Below, one piece after another: positions 48,601-54,399 of a stretch of 64,000 nt of DNA (position 1 is its first letter; each line of letters begins with the position of its first letter). A program made the translations under genes and the position numbers. The notes below the pieces were generated by a model that did not search any database, had not been told where the DNA came from, and saw only the letters and a program-made list of their open reading frames with translations. Source of the stretch: Tubulanus polymorphus (lineage: Eukaryota; Nemertea; Palaeonemertea; Tubulaniformes; Tubulanidae); the NCBI RefSeq assembly GCF_964204645.1, contig NC_134027.1, positions 17,722,485 through 17,786,484 on the forward strand, read 5' to 3'.

Positions 48601-51424
48601 TGCATTATTATCTGATGATCAACCTAGTTACAACAGGTATCATCAAGTAACTTTGTGGCTACCCTTGCCATGTCGCAACTGCCTTGAAATTGTTATATAT
48701 GGCACGTTGCATTCTTTCATACAATCATTGTAACTTTCAAGATTTTTCTTTAATTTTCATTTCGAGTTTCTTTCTTTAATCTTTATTTATAGTCACTCGT
48801 CTTTACATGTAGACAAACCTTGATTGAGTATAGGCCCTGATGGCCGCTGTCCCATAGACGATATTCCAGTTTGCTGGTTGGTTTGACCCGGTGCCTGAAG
48901 ATTGAGAAAACATTTAGAGATCCATTCCGAAATTTAATATAAATTCAATACTCCTAATTTCCCTTACTGGTAATAATGCTTGAACATTTTGACTTGAGTC
49001 TGCAATTGTTGCTAAATAAACCAGATTCCTGTGTAAAATCTGCTGATATCTGAAAAAAAACATTGAGTGAGAATTTGAAGTACCGGTACATTCAACTGTT
49101 AGGCCTAATACCAATCCTGCTTATCCATATTTTCATGTATTCAGTTATTTTTTCTCAGGCCCCATCATTTCTTTAAGAAATTCTAAATGAAATATGCAGT
49201 TAACCTGATTCAAATAATTTGTATTTTAATACAATCTATAATAGAACTGAATTGACGATCAATACATGAGCATTACTGAAAACCAACCTAAGTTGACATT
49301 TTTGGGCACAAAAACTGACAGGGACTTCTTGAATCCAATCAACCCAATTTTCCTCATGCTGGTAGGCCCTTGGGGGTTTCAAGTATACGGAAAAGATCAA
49401 GATAATTGATTGAAAAGGCTTCAAAATTCACCCCGAAAGCCTCAAAAATGTATGATTTTGGTGAACAATAACGGCTGCTAGTCACCCATCTTGATTCTGA
49501 CAGGGCCAGTTGTTGGATTGAAGATGTGTGTAGGGTAGATACATGTGTAAACCAAATATCACGACATTACATTGTTCGCATCTTTTAAACTTCCGAAAAT
49601 AAGCCTAATTGGATCCATCTACAGATGGATGGACGGACGATGGATGATAAGTGAACGCAATAGCCTGCTGGGAATCAAGTCCCAAGTGGGCTAAAAAATC
49701 TAACATGTCTACCCCTGATTGAACCAAGTAGTTTTTATGAAAATCAATCTATTGACAAGATCTCCATGAAGCACTATGCATGTTGTAATCACACACAACT
49801 CAAGAACTGCCAACCCCTGAAAATTGTTTCAAGGGACACATCCCCATTTCTGCAACAGCCATCAATTTTCAGGGACATCCAAAAAAATTCAGCATTTCAG
49901 CTTTTTAACTTAAAATCCAGCACCTATGTTGTGTCCAGGTGAAGAGAGCTGCATCATGAATTAAATTTTCTTAAAATTCAGGGACAATATTTGAACAGGA
50001 TTTCTTACTCAATGCACGGGAAAGTTAAGTTCTGACTTTAAGCTCCACAGTGTTCTTTACCATATCATATCTGAGTACCGACCCCTAGTGACACTATTCA
50101 CTAGGGGTCGGTTTATTGTAAGCGGGTAATTCTCTACATGGTAGATATCGTCAGAACGTTTTATTCACCAAACAGCGCCCACTATCAATAATATAGCACA
50201 ATATCATACACTGTTTTGGCTCATTCGAATGTGTCTGTATGTCTTTCAGCTTCGTTAATGGTTTCGTAATCCGTAAACGCATTATAACTTCGGCCAGTTA
50301 TCGCCGGTCGGTCTACAAATCTTCACACCTATTGACAATTTGTTTGTGACCATAAGTGGATTTAAGTTTGAACATACAATGTAAAACAGGTTCTGCAAAT
50401 ACTAGTGGAGAGAACACAAATTGTGTTTGATTTTAATAACGAAGTGACTGCTCAGTTTTTTCAGCTGCACAACCTTTCACTAGGTTTGTTTTCCATCATT
50501 GTTTTTTAGTATGGATTTACAAGTCCTTAAAATCTAGTAGGCCTATCAACAGCGGCCGAGGACCAGAATAAATTTAATTTCTAATAATAATGATAATAGT
50601 GCTTTATTGACGATTTACAACTTACATATGTATGTATTGAAATATTTCAATAAAACATTTTATCTAATAAACAGTGATATATTCTTATCTCTGTTATTTT
50701 GTTAAGCACGTCAACTAATCAGATTAAGATTGATTATAAGATAAAAACCCACAACACACTATCTACAAATTAAAAGAATTTTAAAATCAAGAAATTTATT
50801 TTTATTCGAACAATCTAAAATATATAAAATACACGACGTTTCGATCTCACCCTAGAGATCTGACACATGACGATGATCTCTAGGGGTCTAGATCGAAACG
50901 TCGGGTACAATTAGTTCATGCAACTCCCAATGGAACTATGAAAGTACCAGAACAGCACTTTTTACGTGGTAGCCCATGTGGATCCACACATCCAGGATAT
51001 GTGTCGCACTCCTTCAAAATAATGTTTTAAACTGATAAGCATTATTTGGTGAAATCTTTGTGCCCTTCCCTATTTGATGAATATACGTAACAGGGCATGT
51101 GTTCTTCCGAAAACGAAATGTAGTTCCAACAACAAATAGGCCAAAATAACTAATTTGAAAAATAAGAAACGGCTTCCGATGAAATTCCATAGGGTCGGAG
51201 ATTTTATAACTGCATTGAATGTTTTCAAAGTTCCGAAGAGAAACGAAGCCTCCTTTGAAAGTTATTTTGTACCGAAGTCAGAGTGTACTAGAGTCTAGAG
51301 TATTTCTTCTAATAGTGGATTTTCCCAATTAAGACAAGCTTACTTACTGTACACATTCTGCAGCTTTTCCTCTGCTTTGATAGTCAATTATTGTCTGTAT
51401 CAATTGCGAATTTTCATCCAACAT
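20723..51424 (-). CDS. SS18: SS18 (SYT/CREST family), BAF chromatin-remodelling subunit; six coding exons seen
   Basis: Exons on the minus strand are 51424-51348, 49049-48968, 48894-48819, 48230-48042, 41633-41433 and 21639-20723. All six have AG acceptors, and the five internal junctions have GT donors with compatible phases. Together they encode 513 residues before the stop at 20723. The first two exons give the SNH (SSXT) domain, including [20 protein letters not shown] and [20 protein letters not shown], which binds the BRM/BRG1 ATPase in BAF complexes. The rest is the low-complexity Q/P/G/M-rich activation region, with many copies of a GQMPGQ-like hexapeptide in the last exon. It is a nuclear co-activator without DNA-binding activity. 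The short N-terminal exon expected before MLDEN was not found. The family is secure; SS18 versus SS18L1 naming is arbitrary outside vertebrates. Confidence 0.92.
21671..22514. mobile_element. Non-autonomous element with 23-24 bp perfect terminal inverted repeats (SS18 intron)
   Basis: TTCACAACGAGTTGACGTGC at about 21673 is matched in reverse by GCACGTCAACTCGTTGTGAA ending near 22509. About 840 bases separate the ends. No transposase frame is inside, only a (GT)n tract. I could not define a target duplication, so the superfamily is open. It sits just inside the last SS18 intron, about 30 bases from the acceptor of the terminal exon. Confidence 0.6.
22344..22369 (+). repeat. (GT)13 microsatellite
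   Basis: A pure GT dinucleotide run inside the TIR element at 21671-22514; length polymorphism is likely. Confidence 0.9.
22638..23112 (+). repeat. Dispersed repeat opening AGGCCCATGGGCCTT, copy 1
   Basis: Shares long stretches with 41645-42035: the GGCCCATGGGCC palindrome, CATCTGCCGGCAAAT, AGACGAAACTAGTTTATTCTGATG and CATGAACTGTTAGGCCC are examples. This copy has about 75 extra bases near 22975-23050. The palindromic opening resembles abundant repeats I associate with bivalve genomes. No coding capacity. Confidence 0.75.
23750..24910 (+). repeat. Tandem array, about five units of ~143 bp, split by an insertion
   Basis: The phrase TTTGAATCAAATCGACCCAA recurs near 23808, (diverged) 23950, 24600, 24737 and 24880, with matching GTGTACCAAGTTTGA and TTGCAGCCTCTAGGCTGTTAA phrases. 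The spacing is about 137-150 once the 496 bp element at 24059-24554 is removed. Short frames here are the repeat translated, not genes. The wording CCCCTGGTGGCCATA also occurs in the Helentron-like cores, so this array is probably the core of a related element. Confidence 0.8.
24059..24554. mobile_element. 496 bp foldback MITE with TA target duplication
   Basis: The ends are CTGTCTGTCACAC and GTGTGACAGACAG, with arms of roughly 200 bases that pair with few mismatches (for example CGTAATTTCGTTAATAATCGG against its reverse near 24492). It is flanked by TA, and removing it restores the array phrase GCCTCTAGGCTGTTAACG. TA duplication suggests a Tc1/mariner- or pogo-type source. No open frame inside. 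Confidence 0.8.
24911..26106. other. SS18 intron, mostly unassigned
   Basis: No coding or RNA signal. A 40-base piece near 25877 (GTGTAAAATCTGCTGATTTCGG and what follows) resembles the 3' module of the Helentron-like family, so a degraded fragment may be here. Confidence 0.4.
26107..26600. repeat. Foldback element about 490 bp
   Basis: CACGCGTAATCCTTTAAATATGAT at the left pairs with ATCATACTTAAAGGATTATGCGTG at the right. Further inside, GATAAAACCTCACT and CTAGAAATCACTA pair with AGTGAGGTTTTATC and TAGTGATCTTTAG. The arms are diverged. No clear target duplication was seen. Confidence 0.55.
27293..27380. repeat. Two adjacent hairpins with AGGGTTTTCTG-type arms
   Basis: AGGGTTTCTG...CAGAAACCCT at 27293-27321 and AGGGTTTTCTGT...ACAGAAAACCCT near 27349-27378 are two independent near-perfect palindromes about 55 bases apart with related arms. 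They look like ends of short foldback repeats. No gene is associated. Confidence 0.6.
27381..30109. other. SS18 intron, nothing recognised
   Basis: Low-complexity AT-rich stretches and scattered GTAGGCCTA-type short words only. Open frames are short and without motif. Confidence 0.4.
30562..30791 (+). repeat. 5' LTR of the Bel/Pao element
   Basis: Starts TGTCGGAAACATG and ends CCCCCACA. It contains AATAAA (near 30710) and agrees with 37012-37224 almost throughout, apart from about 20 extra bases (CCCGCCATTTGGCATC region). Confidence 0.9.
30819..32028 (+). pseudogene. Bel/Pao gag, frameshifted
   Basis: The first frame (ATG 30819, [20 protein letters not shown]) is helical and charged. A frameshift near 31130 leads into the frame ending at 32028, with [18 protein letters not shown] and [14 protein letters not shown] (DUF1759 gag core). 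The cysteine region follows: [14 protein letters not shown] and [14 protein letters not shown] second frame change near 32028 joins the protease. Confidence 0.85.
32041..32574 (+). pseudogene. Bel/Pao aspartic protease region
   Basis: Contains [18 protein letters not shown], the Bel/Pao version of the D-S/T-G active-site loop (here D-E-G-A), and [12 protein letters not shown] toward the end (DUF1758-type). It stops at 32574 before the RT. Confidence 0.8.
32896..34320 (+). pseudogene. Bel/Pao reverse transcriptase, split by a MITE
   Basis: Pieces read [20 protein letters not shown], then [13 protein letters not shown] and [16 protein letters not shown] and YVDNIVTGV (the Y-x-D-x catalytic box; Bel/Pao commonly have YVDN/YVDD). 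The frame enters the MITE at 33482 and resumes exactly at 34076 ([15 protein letters not shown]...). A stop near 33144 and others break it. Confidence 0.8.
33482..34073. mobile_element. 592 bp MITE with TA duplication inside the Bel/Pao RT
   Basis: The ends are CCGTAAAAACCGGCGTATAA and TTATACGCCGGTTTTTACTG, flanked by TA at 33480-33481 and 34074-34075. Deleting it with one TA restores the RT frame. A second partial copy of the right end (CTCGACTTATACGCCGCATA) lies just inside 34073. TA target and CAGTAAAA-type ends suggest a pogo/Tigger-related source. Confidence 0.85.
34369..34869 (+). pseudogene. Bel/Pao RNase H region
   Basis: [20 protein letters not shown] and [14 protein letters not shown], then [15 protein letters not shown], are the standard RNase H landmarks of Bel/Pao pol (D, E, D). 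The frame degenerates after VENRV. Confidence 0.8.
35430..36554 (+). pseudogene. Bel/Pao integrase with C-terminal DUF5641-type domain
   Basis: [13 protein letters not shown] and [15 protein letters not shown] carry the two catalytic aspartates. After frame changes near 35640-35850, [16 protein letters not shown] carries the glutamate region. [11 protein letters not shown] and the [20 protein letters not shown] end follow. It ends at 36554, about 460 bases before the 3' LTR. Confidence 0.82.
37012..37224 (+). repeat. 3' LTR of the Bel/Pao element
   Basis: Starts TGTCGGAAACACG and ends ACCCCACA. Preceded by a purine-rich stretch (CCCCGGAAGAA). Substitutions relative to the 5' copy indicate an old insertion. 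Confidence 0.9.
37888..39103. other. SS18 intron, nothing recognised after the gag remnant
   Basis: The first 200 bases may still be pol/linker of the broken gag element. A repetitive AAAACTTAAA run lies at 38845-38885. No further gene signal. Confidence 0.4.
40298..40352 (+). repeat. Tandem duplication of ~25 bp
   Basis: GGTTACGTTGTTTAGGTTTC-type sequence occurs twice head to tail, with a third truncated GGTTACGTT. It lies inside the pogo-like element. Confidence 0.8.
40445..40466 (+). repeat. Interstitial telomere-type repeat (TTAGGG)3
   Basis: Three perfect TTAGGG units plus TTAG. It is located inside the pogo-like element and is too short to be a fused telomere. Consistent with a TTAGGG-telomere animal. 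Confidence 0.8.
41433..41633 (-). CDS. SS18: SS18 exon (Q/P-rich)
   Basis: 201 bases between GTGTTGCAG and GTAAGT, encoding [17 protein letters not shown] and ending YRRNPSQ. A dispersed repeat (AGGCCCATGGGCCTT family) begins about 15 bases upstream of the acceptor, so the intron's pyrimidine tract abuts transposon sequence. Phase 1 at both ends. Confidence 0.88.
41645..42035 (+). repeat. Dispersed repeat opening AGGCCCATGGGCCTT, copy 2
   Basis: Second copy of the family at 22638, lacking ~75 internal bases. It begins about 12-15 bases from the acceptor of SS18 exon 41433-41633, so it is part of that exon's upstream splice region. Confidence 0.75.
42100..42480 (+). repeat. Tandem array, about three units of ~141 bp
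   Basis: The phrase AGGCA(C/T)GGAAAATCT.GTCTTAAGTTA recurs near 42152, 42294 and 42434, with GGGGGTTTTAAGGGTGTC upstream of two of them. It follows directly on the dispersed repeat, so both may be parts of one element with a core array. Confidence 0.7.
42481..43595. other. SS18 intron, nothing recognised
   Basis: No gene or defined repeat seen between the 141 bp array and the Helentron-like copy B. Confidence 0.4.
43596..43716 (+). mobile_element. Helentron-like element, copy B, 5' fragment only
   Basis: Starts CTAGGGGTCCGAGGACACC after AA and follows the family consensus through CCCCCTGGTGACCATATGC and ATGAAACTCACC. Similarity stops there and a P-type transposase fragment begins on the opposite strand. 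Confidence 0.7.
43714..44174 (-). pseudogene. Second, different P-element-type transposase fragment (frameshifted)
   Basis: On the minus strand, a frame from 44174 reads [20 protein letters not shown], then [13 protein letters not shown]. After a one-base shift near 44000 (in a GGG run) it continues [31 protein letters not shown] and [15 protein letters not shown], then [16 protein letters not shown], the GFRFP(V/F)A phrase and LDGA-x-NR are the landmarks of the RNase H region in THAP9/P-type transposases. It is unlike the copy at 3447 in sequence, so a separate family. N- and C-terminal parts are missing. Confidence 0.65.
44205..44290 (+). repeat. 85 bp dispersed repeat, copy 1
   Basis: CCTACGATCTCAGCTCTCAA through TTTCATCAATCTCAGG recurs at 47700-47786 with a few differences. 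The source element is unknown. Confidence 0.8.
44291..45270. other. SS18 intron, nothing recognised
   Basis: AT-rich; no coding, RNA or defined repeat signal. Confidence 0.4.
45308..45385 (+). repeat. Tandem repeat, ~36 bp x 2.2
   Basis: GAGGGCACAAGGGCGAGCAT followed by GGGACACATCTTA is repeated twice, then a partial AAGGGCACAAGGGCG. It is a GC-rich island within AT-rich intron. Confidence 0.85.
45942..46782 (-). mobile_element. 841 bp insertion with CAGGGTTC ends and 6 bp duplication (hAT-like?)
   Basis: Starts CAGGGTTC and ends GAACCCTG, flanked by TGATTG at 45936-45941 and 46783-46788; removal restores the Helentron core phrase AATTGATTGTGATAAC. Repeated TTCACTGC words lie near both ends (subterminal repeats). 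CAGGG ends and a BED-like zinc ORF inside point to hAT, but hAT makes 8 bp duplications; 6 bp would suit IS3EU-type elements better. The superfamily is therefore open. Confidence 0.7.
46173..46703 (-). CDS. BED-like zinc-finger protein encoded by the nested insertion
   Basis: 176 residues on the minus strand. The C-terminal part reads [18 protein letters not shown], then [20 protein letters not shown] and [13 protein letters not shown]. This gives an aromatic W-x-WI lead, C-x2-C, and H-x5-H spacing, as in BED-type fingers at the start of hAT-like transposases. No transposase core follows; the frame ends at 46173. It may be the first exon of a transposase whose rest is deleted, or a captured domain. 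The N-terminal 80 residues show no domain. Confidence 0.5.
   Translation of the reverse strand: MFRKAVEMRKGAVNSEMCSILSEIGYFKMSREISLSFEQKNIPMMSCRRQFNFILYLGVVTIDVPTNSIQFYSRVFIFMVAMATRSRHLFHKIANGGGLHSDFKKISGPLQCGKMGKCTFQDSWLYHPEYRSWIERVPNCVHKFRCRICMKSNELGAGGLGALKSHMKSTLHLSGF
47700..47786 (+). repeat. 85 bp dispersed repeat, copy 2
   Basis: Matches 44205-44290 (CCTACGATCTCAGCTCTCAA ... CAATCTCAGG). Lies 60 bases beyond Helentron-like copy C. Confidence 0.8.
48042..48230 (-). CDS. SS18: SS18 exon (Q/N/P/M-rich)
   Basis: 189 bases between GTTACAG and GTAAGT, encoding an asparagine-, glutamine- and proline-rich stretch that includes [18 protein letters not shown] and ends PMMQPQ. Phase 1 at both ends, so exon skipping would keep the frame. 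Confidence 0.88.
48431..48524. repeat. Inverted repeat with ~40 bp arms
   Basis: AGACTGGTATTATCTTTAACC and GGGGGTTAACT pair with AGTTAGCCCCC and GGTTAAAGTTAATACCAGTC across a short AT loop. Short foldback repeat in an SS18 intron. Confidence 0.75.
48819..48894 (-). CDS. SS18: SS18 exon (proline/glutamine-rich linker)
   Basis: 76 bases between TCTTCAG and GTTTGT, encoding [16 protein letters not shown] and then RPSGPILNQ with a phase-1 end. The acceptor and donor phases agree with both neighbours. Confidence 0.85.
48968..49049 (-). CDS. SS18: SS18 exon, second part of the SNH domain
   Basis: 82 bases between TTTTTTTTCAG and GTAAGGG. One base completes the split glutamine codon, then [17 protein letters not shown] to ALLP. 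This is the best conserved part of the protein. Confidence 0.95.
49280..49694 (+). mobile_element. Helentron-like element, 3' part only (copy F)
   Basis: Shares the 3' module (TGACAGGGCCAGTTGTTGGAT, GGTAGATACATGTGTAAACC), the GGAYGGAC microsatellite near 49628 and the end GCAATAGCCTGCTGGGA...AAGTGGGCTAA at 49694. The 5' block and core repeats are missing. Confidence 0.7.
50077..50112. repeat. Perfect hairpin, 14 bp arms and 8-base loop
   Basis: ACCGACCCCTAGTG, loop ACACTATT, then CACTAGGGGTCGGT. No mismatch. No T-run follows and the locus is eukaryotic intron, so a bacterial-type terminator reading does not apply. The CTAGGGGTC core resembles the Helentron-like 5' end, which could be coincidence. 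Confidence 0.85.
50735..50915. mobile_element. Foldback element, half copy (family of 56438)
   Basis: Left part GATTATAAGATAAAAACCCAC and CTACAAATTAAAAGAATTTTA corresponds to the left arm at 56438. It is followed by the hairpin CGACGTTTCGATCT ... AGATCGAAACGTCG. The right arm is missing. Confidence 0.65.
50916..51347. other. SS18 intron between foldback copy and SNH exon
   Basis: Nothing recognised. The 76 bases upstream of 51424 on the minus-strand sense were searched for the missing N-terminal SS18 exon without success. Confidence 0.4.
51348..51424 (-). CDS. SS18: SS18 exon, first part of the SNH domain
   Basis: 77 bases after a TTTTAG acceptor. They encode [13 protein letters not shown] through ECV and two bases of the next codon, before GTAAGTAAGC. 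The ATG at its start is internal in other SS18 proteins (…IQK-MLDEN), so it is not taken as the true start. Confidence 0.9.
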
Positions 51425-51719
51425 CTAAAATTCATAACAAATGAAATAAAAGGTAACGTAACAGATCCACATACAGTATCCATTTAAACAATGTCACTTT
51501 CTTTTAATTAGTTCTAATTTTTAACAAATCAATTTGATACTATGTTATGAAATGAGGATTTTACACTATAGTTTCAATGTCAAATGTATATCTTATGATT
51601 ATCAGTAAAATAACAATTGTAGTAGACACTCTATTGATTTAGGCCTAGTAATTACCAACTTTGGAGAAAGATAATTAATATCATCATAGTTCTGAATAGT
51701 ATATTTGGCACTCTCTCAC

Positions 51720-52423
51720 ATGTCAGTTGCTTATGTCAACTCTAGTCATCACTTATAAATATCTAATTAACATTCTTAAGATAGTTCAGAAAGTCTAGTT
51801 CAGTTGAGTTCAGGATAGATCAGGTCAGAACAGGGCCGACCTGCGAGTCGTGAGCTCCGGATACTATAACGAATAGGCCGACCTGCGAGTCGCGAGCTTT
51901 GACATACATCAATAAATAATATTCACGTCAGATCATCGAAAATATACTAGTTAGTATTCTCCTCGTCTGGATTTGGTTTTTAAGAGACGTTCGACAAAGG
52001 ATCGCTTCCGATAGTAGAGCACACCTCTTTAATAGTCTCTCTACAACATACGCACGTTATCAACTGGTCGACCAGCACGAAAGTACACCTTTCTGCTGAT
52101 CGTGGAATTGGAAGAAAACACAGTTTACGTCTATTCGTTTCACTGGCGCCCAAAGGGTTTGGTTCTACTTTTAAGCTAGAGCCCCTGAACCATTCGACCC
52201 TCGAGAAGTTGCTCTATCATGCGATGAGAGTCTAGCTACCGGACGATTGAGGACAATCTTCAAATAACGGTGGGGAGAAATTAGTGGTTTAACTTACCAG
52301 CTACTAAGTGAGTATTTTTCTTAGATTTCTAAATATCTGTAGATTTGGTAGTGATAATAGAAATAGATTTTGAGTAAAAATTCATTTGTATGCTAAGAGA
52401 TTGTAATTATAATCGATTTAATC
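51720..52423 (+). mobile_element. LTR retrotransposon 5' end (LTR, primer site, leader)
   Basis: TGTCAGTTGC near 51720 may open the LTR, with a TATA-like CTTATAAATA near 51751. TGGCGCCCAAAGGG at 52143 is a primer-binding site of Ty3/gypsy type, directly after ...TCGTTTCAC. A phrase GCCGACCTGCGAGTCG occurs twice 46 bases apart (51837, 51883) in the LTR. A leader with a GTGAGTAT donor-like site follows. No matching 3' LTR in the window. Confidence 0.5.
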
Positions 52424-52771
52424 ATGCCTAGAGTCAATTTAGTCAAGAAATTACTTTTGGAAATAAGAGAACTGAGATCTGAAGTCAATAATTTGAAACA
52501 ATTCATGAGATTCAAAAAGCTATCAACAGAATGGCATCGTATTAAAGAATTAGCAGCGATCTTAAATCGTCCAAATAAAACCCGTGTATTGACACCTTTG
52601 ATTTCTGAAGAAAATGATTCTGCGCCTAGTATTAATTTAATTGCAGAAAATCAACAAAATGCGGTGCTACAAACTCGGGATTCCTCGACCCAGGTGGACA
52701 ACAGTTTACGTCTATTCCTTTCAACTACGTATCTACGTCTCCCGCGATTGCCAGTAGGGATTGAACTCTGA
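52424..52771 (+). pseudogene. Gag N-terminal fragment of the LTR element
   Basis: 115 residues starting MPRVNLVKKLLLEIRELRSE, a charged helical start in the place where gag is expected behind the primer site. It ends prematurely at 52771; the last part (ACAGTTTACGTCTATTCC) repeats the LTR end seen near 52118, hinting at an internal deletion. No gag domain recognised, so this is positional evidence only. Confidence 0.4.
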
Positions 52772-52797
52772 AGACCCTGTTCGAAAAATGAAGAGTG

Positions 52798-53345
52798 TAG
52801 GGATAACCATACTATGAAATATCATTGTCCTGCTATGAATAGTTATTTAAGAATTGAGTGGTTTGTGCAAAAGACCTCTAATAACCTTGACCTTTGAACT
52901 ACAAAATCATGCAGACACATCCTCTCCGCAGGGTAATCATAATATAGAAATACCATTGTCCTGCTATCAATGGTTCTCCTTGAATCGCGTTTACAAGGTT
53001 TCATAAGAATCTAGTAATCTCTCTAGTAACCTTTTCCCCAAAATCAATAGGGCACATCCTCTTCCTAGGTGTAATCCTGCTACGCAATATCTATGCTATA
53101 AACTGTTCTTCTTGAATCACGTTCACAAGGTTTCACATGAATGACCTGCATTGACCTTGACTTTTGATCCTTGGACCCTAAAATCAACAGGGCATATCCT
53201 CTCCCTAGGGGTAGGCCTAATCGTACTACGTAATATCATGGTCCTGCGATCAACAATTCTTCTTGAATCGCATTCACTAGCTGATGCGGATGGATGGACA
53301 GATGGACGGAGGCAGATACAAAGTCCCCCGCCCCGACAAAAAGTT
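52798..53345 (+). repeat. Tandem array, four units of ~140 bp, ending in a GGAY microsatellite
   Basis: ATATCATTGTCCTGCTATCAA-type and CACATCCTCTCCCTAGGG phrases recur near 52800, 52933, 53073 and 53220. GGATGGATGGACAGATGGAC at about 53288 follows. Same architecture as the Helentron-like elements (core array, then tetranucleotide), but different sequence. Confidence 0.75.
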
Positions 53346-53610
53346 ATTTAATTTGATTTGTTCTGCAATGATGCCATAAAAAATTAGGTATTTAGTTCAT
53401 ACCAATGATCTGGAAACTCCCCAAAATCAGAGCACAAGTTGATTAGTTATGATATCTAGTTATTAGTTATGATAAATAAAGGTCCAATGGCCCTGTGGCT
53501 CACCATTAAATCATTTAGTGCATATATTGTCAAAAATATTATACTAAATATGAATTAATTTCGATTGAAGATGTATGAGGCTGACAATATATGCGCCTGC
53601 GGATGTGTTA

Positions 53611-54396
53611 AGGCTGGCTTATGTCGACAAGCAACGCGACGCCTACCGACGCAACTGGGTTTATCGCTGATTAGCGGCAACTAGCGGCCTACGAGAGGCC
53701 ACCAGTTGCTCCTCAATCGGTTCGACATAAGCCGGCTTGCGACGGCAACGCGACGCCTACCGACTCGTCGCAAGCCGTATCCGGCTAGTTGCCCATGTTC
53801 TACTCCGGCCTATGGTATGCGGGCAGTTGCTTTCGATCGCAGCCGACATAAGCTCATCTGCGACGCGACGGAACTGAGCGCAGGGGTTCCAGCCAATGAG
53901 AGACCGCATATACATAGTACAAATTATCACCGCTAGTTAGCGTCATTCGTAATTAGTCATAAACTTTCAAATTCAAGTAGTTCAAAACATAAACCAAACC
54001 TTCAGCACGGCAGAGGACTGGACCGAAGATCTAGAAACGAAATTGGTAGAATTATGGTGTGAGCGGCCATCTTTATAGATGTCGCTAGCACGTATTCAAA
54101 ACAGAATCAGAAAGATCAAAGTCTTAAAGAAATAGGCCTAGCTTTTCCTATAGAAATATATCTCCTAATAATTCAAATTTATTCTCAAAGTGCTTATCAC
54201 GTGACCATTTGAGCCGTTGCAGTTGCTAGTAATCTCAACCGACATAAGCAGGGAAGCAACTGGGAGGATCTCATATCCCGCTAGTCGGCCTCAGTTGCTG
54301 CGAATCGGAGCGCAGTCGACATAAGCTGGGCTGCGATCGCGGTTGCTCTCAGTTGAGTCGGTAGGCGTCGCGTTGCTTGTCGACATAAGCCAGCCT
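53611..54396. mobile_element. 786 bp PIF/Harbinger-type MITE with TTA duplication
   Basis: Terminal repeats AGGCTGGCTTATGTCGACAA and its reverse TTGTCGACATAAGCCAGCCT extend about 40 bases (through CGCGACGCCTACCGAC) and are flanked by TTA at 53608-53610 and 54397-54399. A TWA target is the Harbinger hallmark. Many internal GCGACG words repeat the TIR wording in both directions. The middle (about 53957-54120) is shared with Helentron-like copy A. Confidence 0.8.
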
Positions 54397-54399
54397 TTA

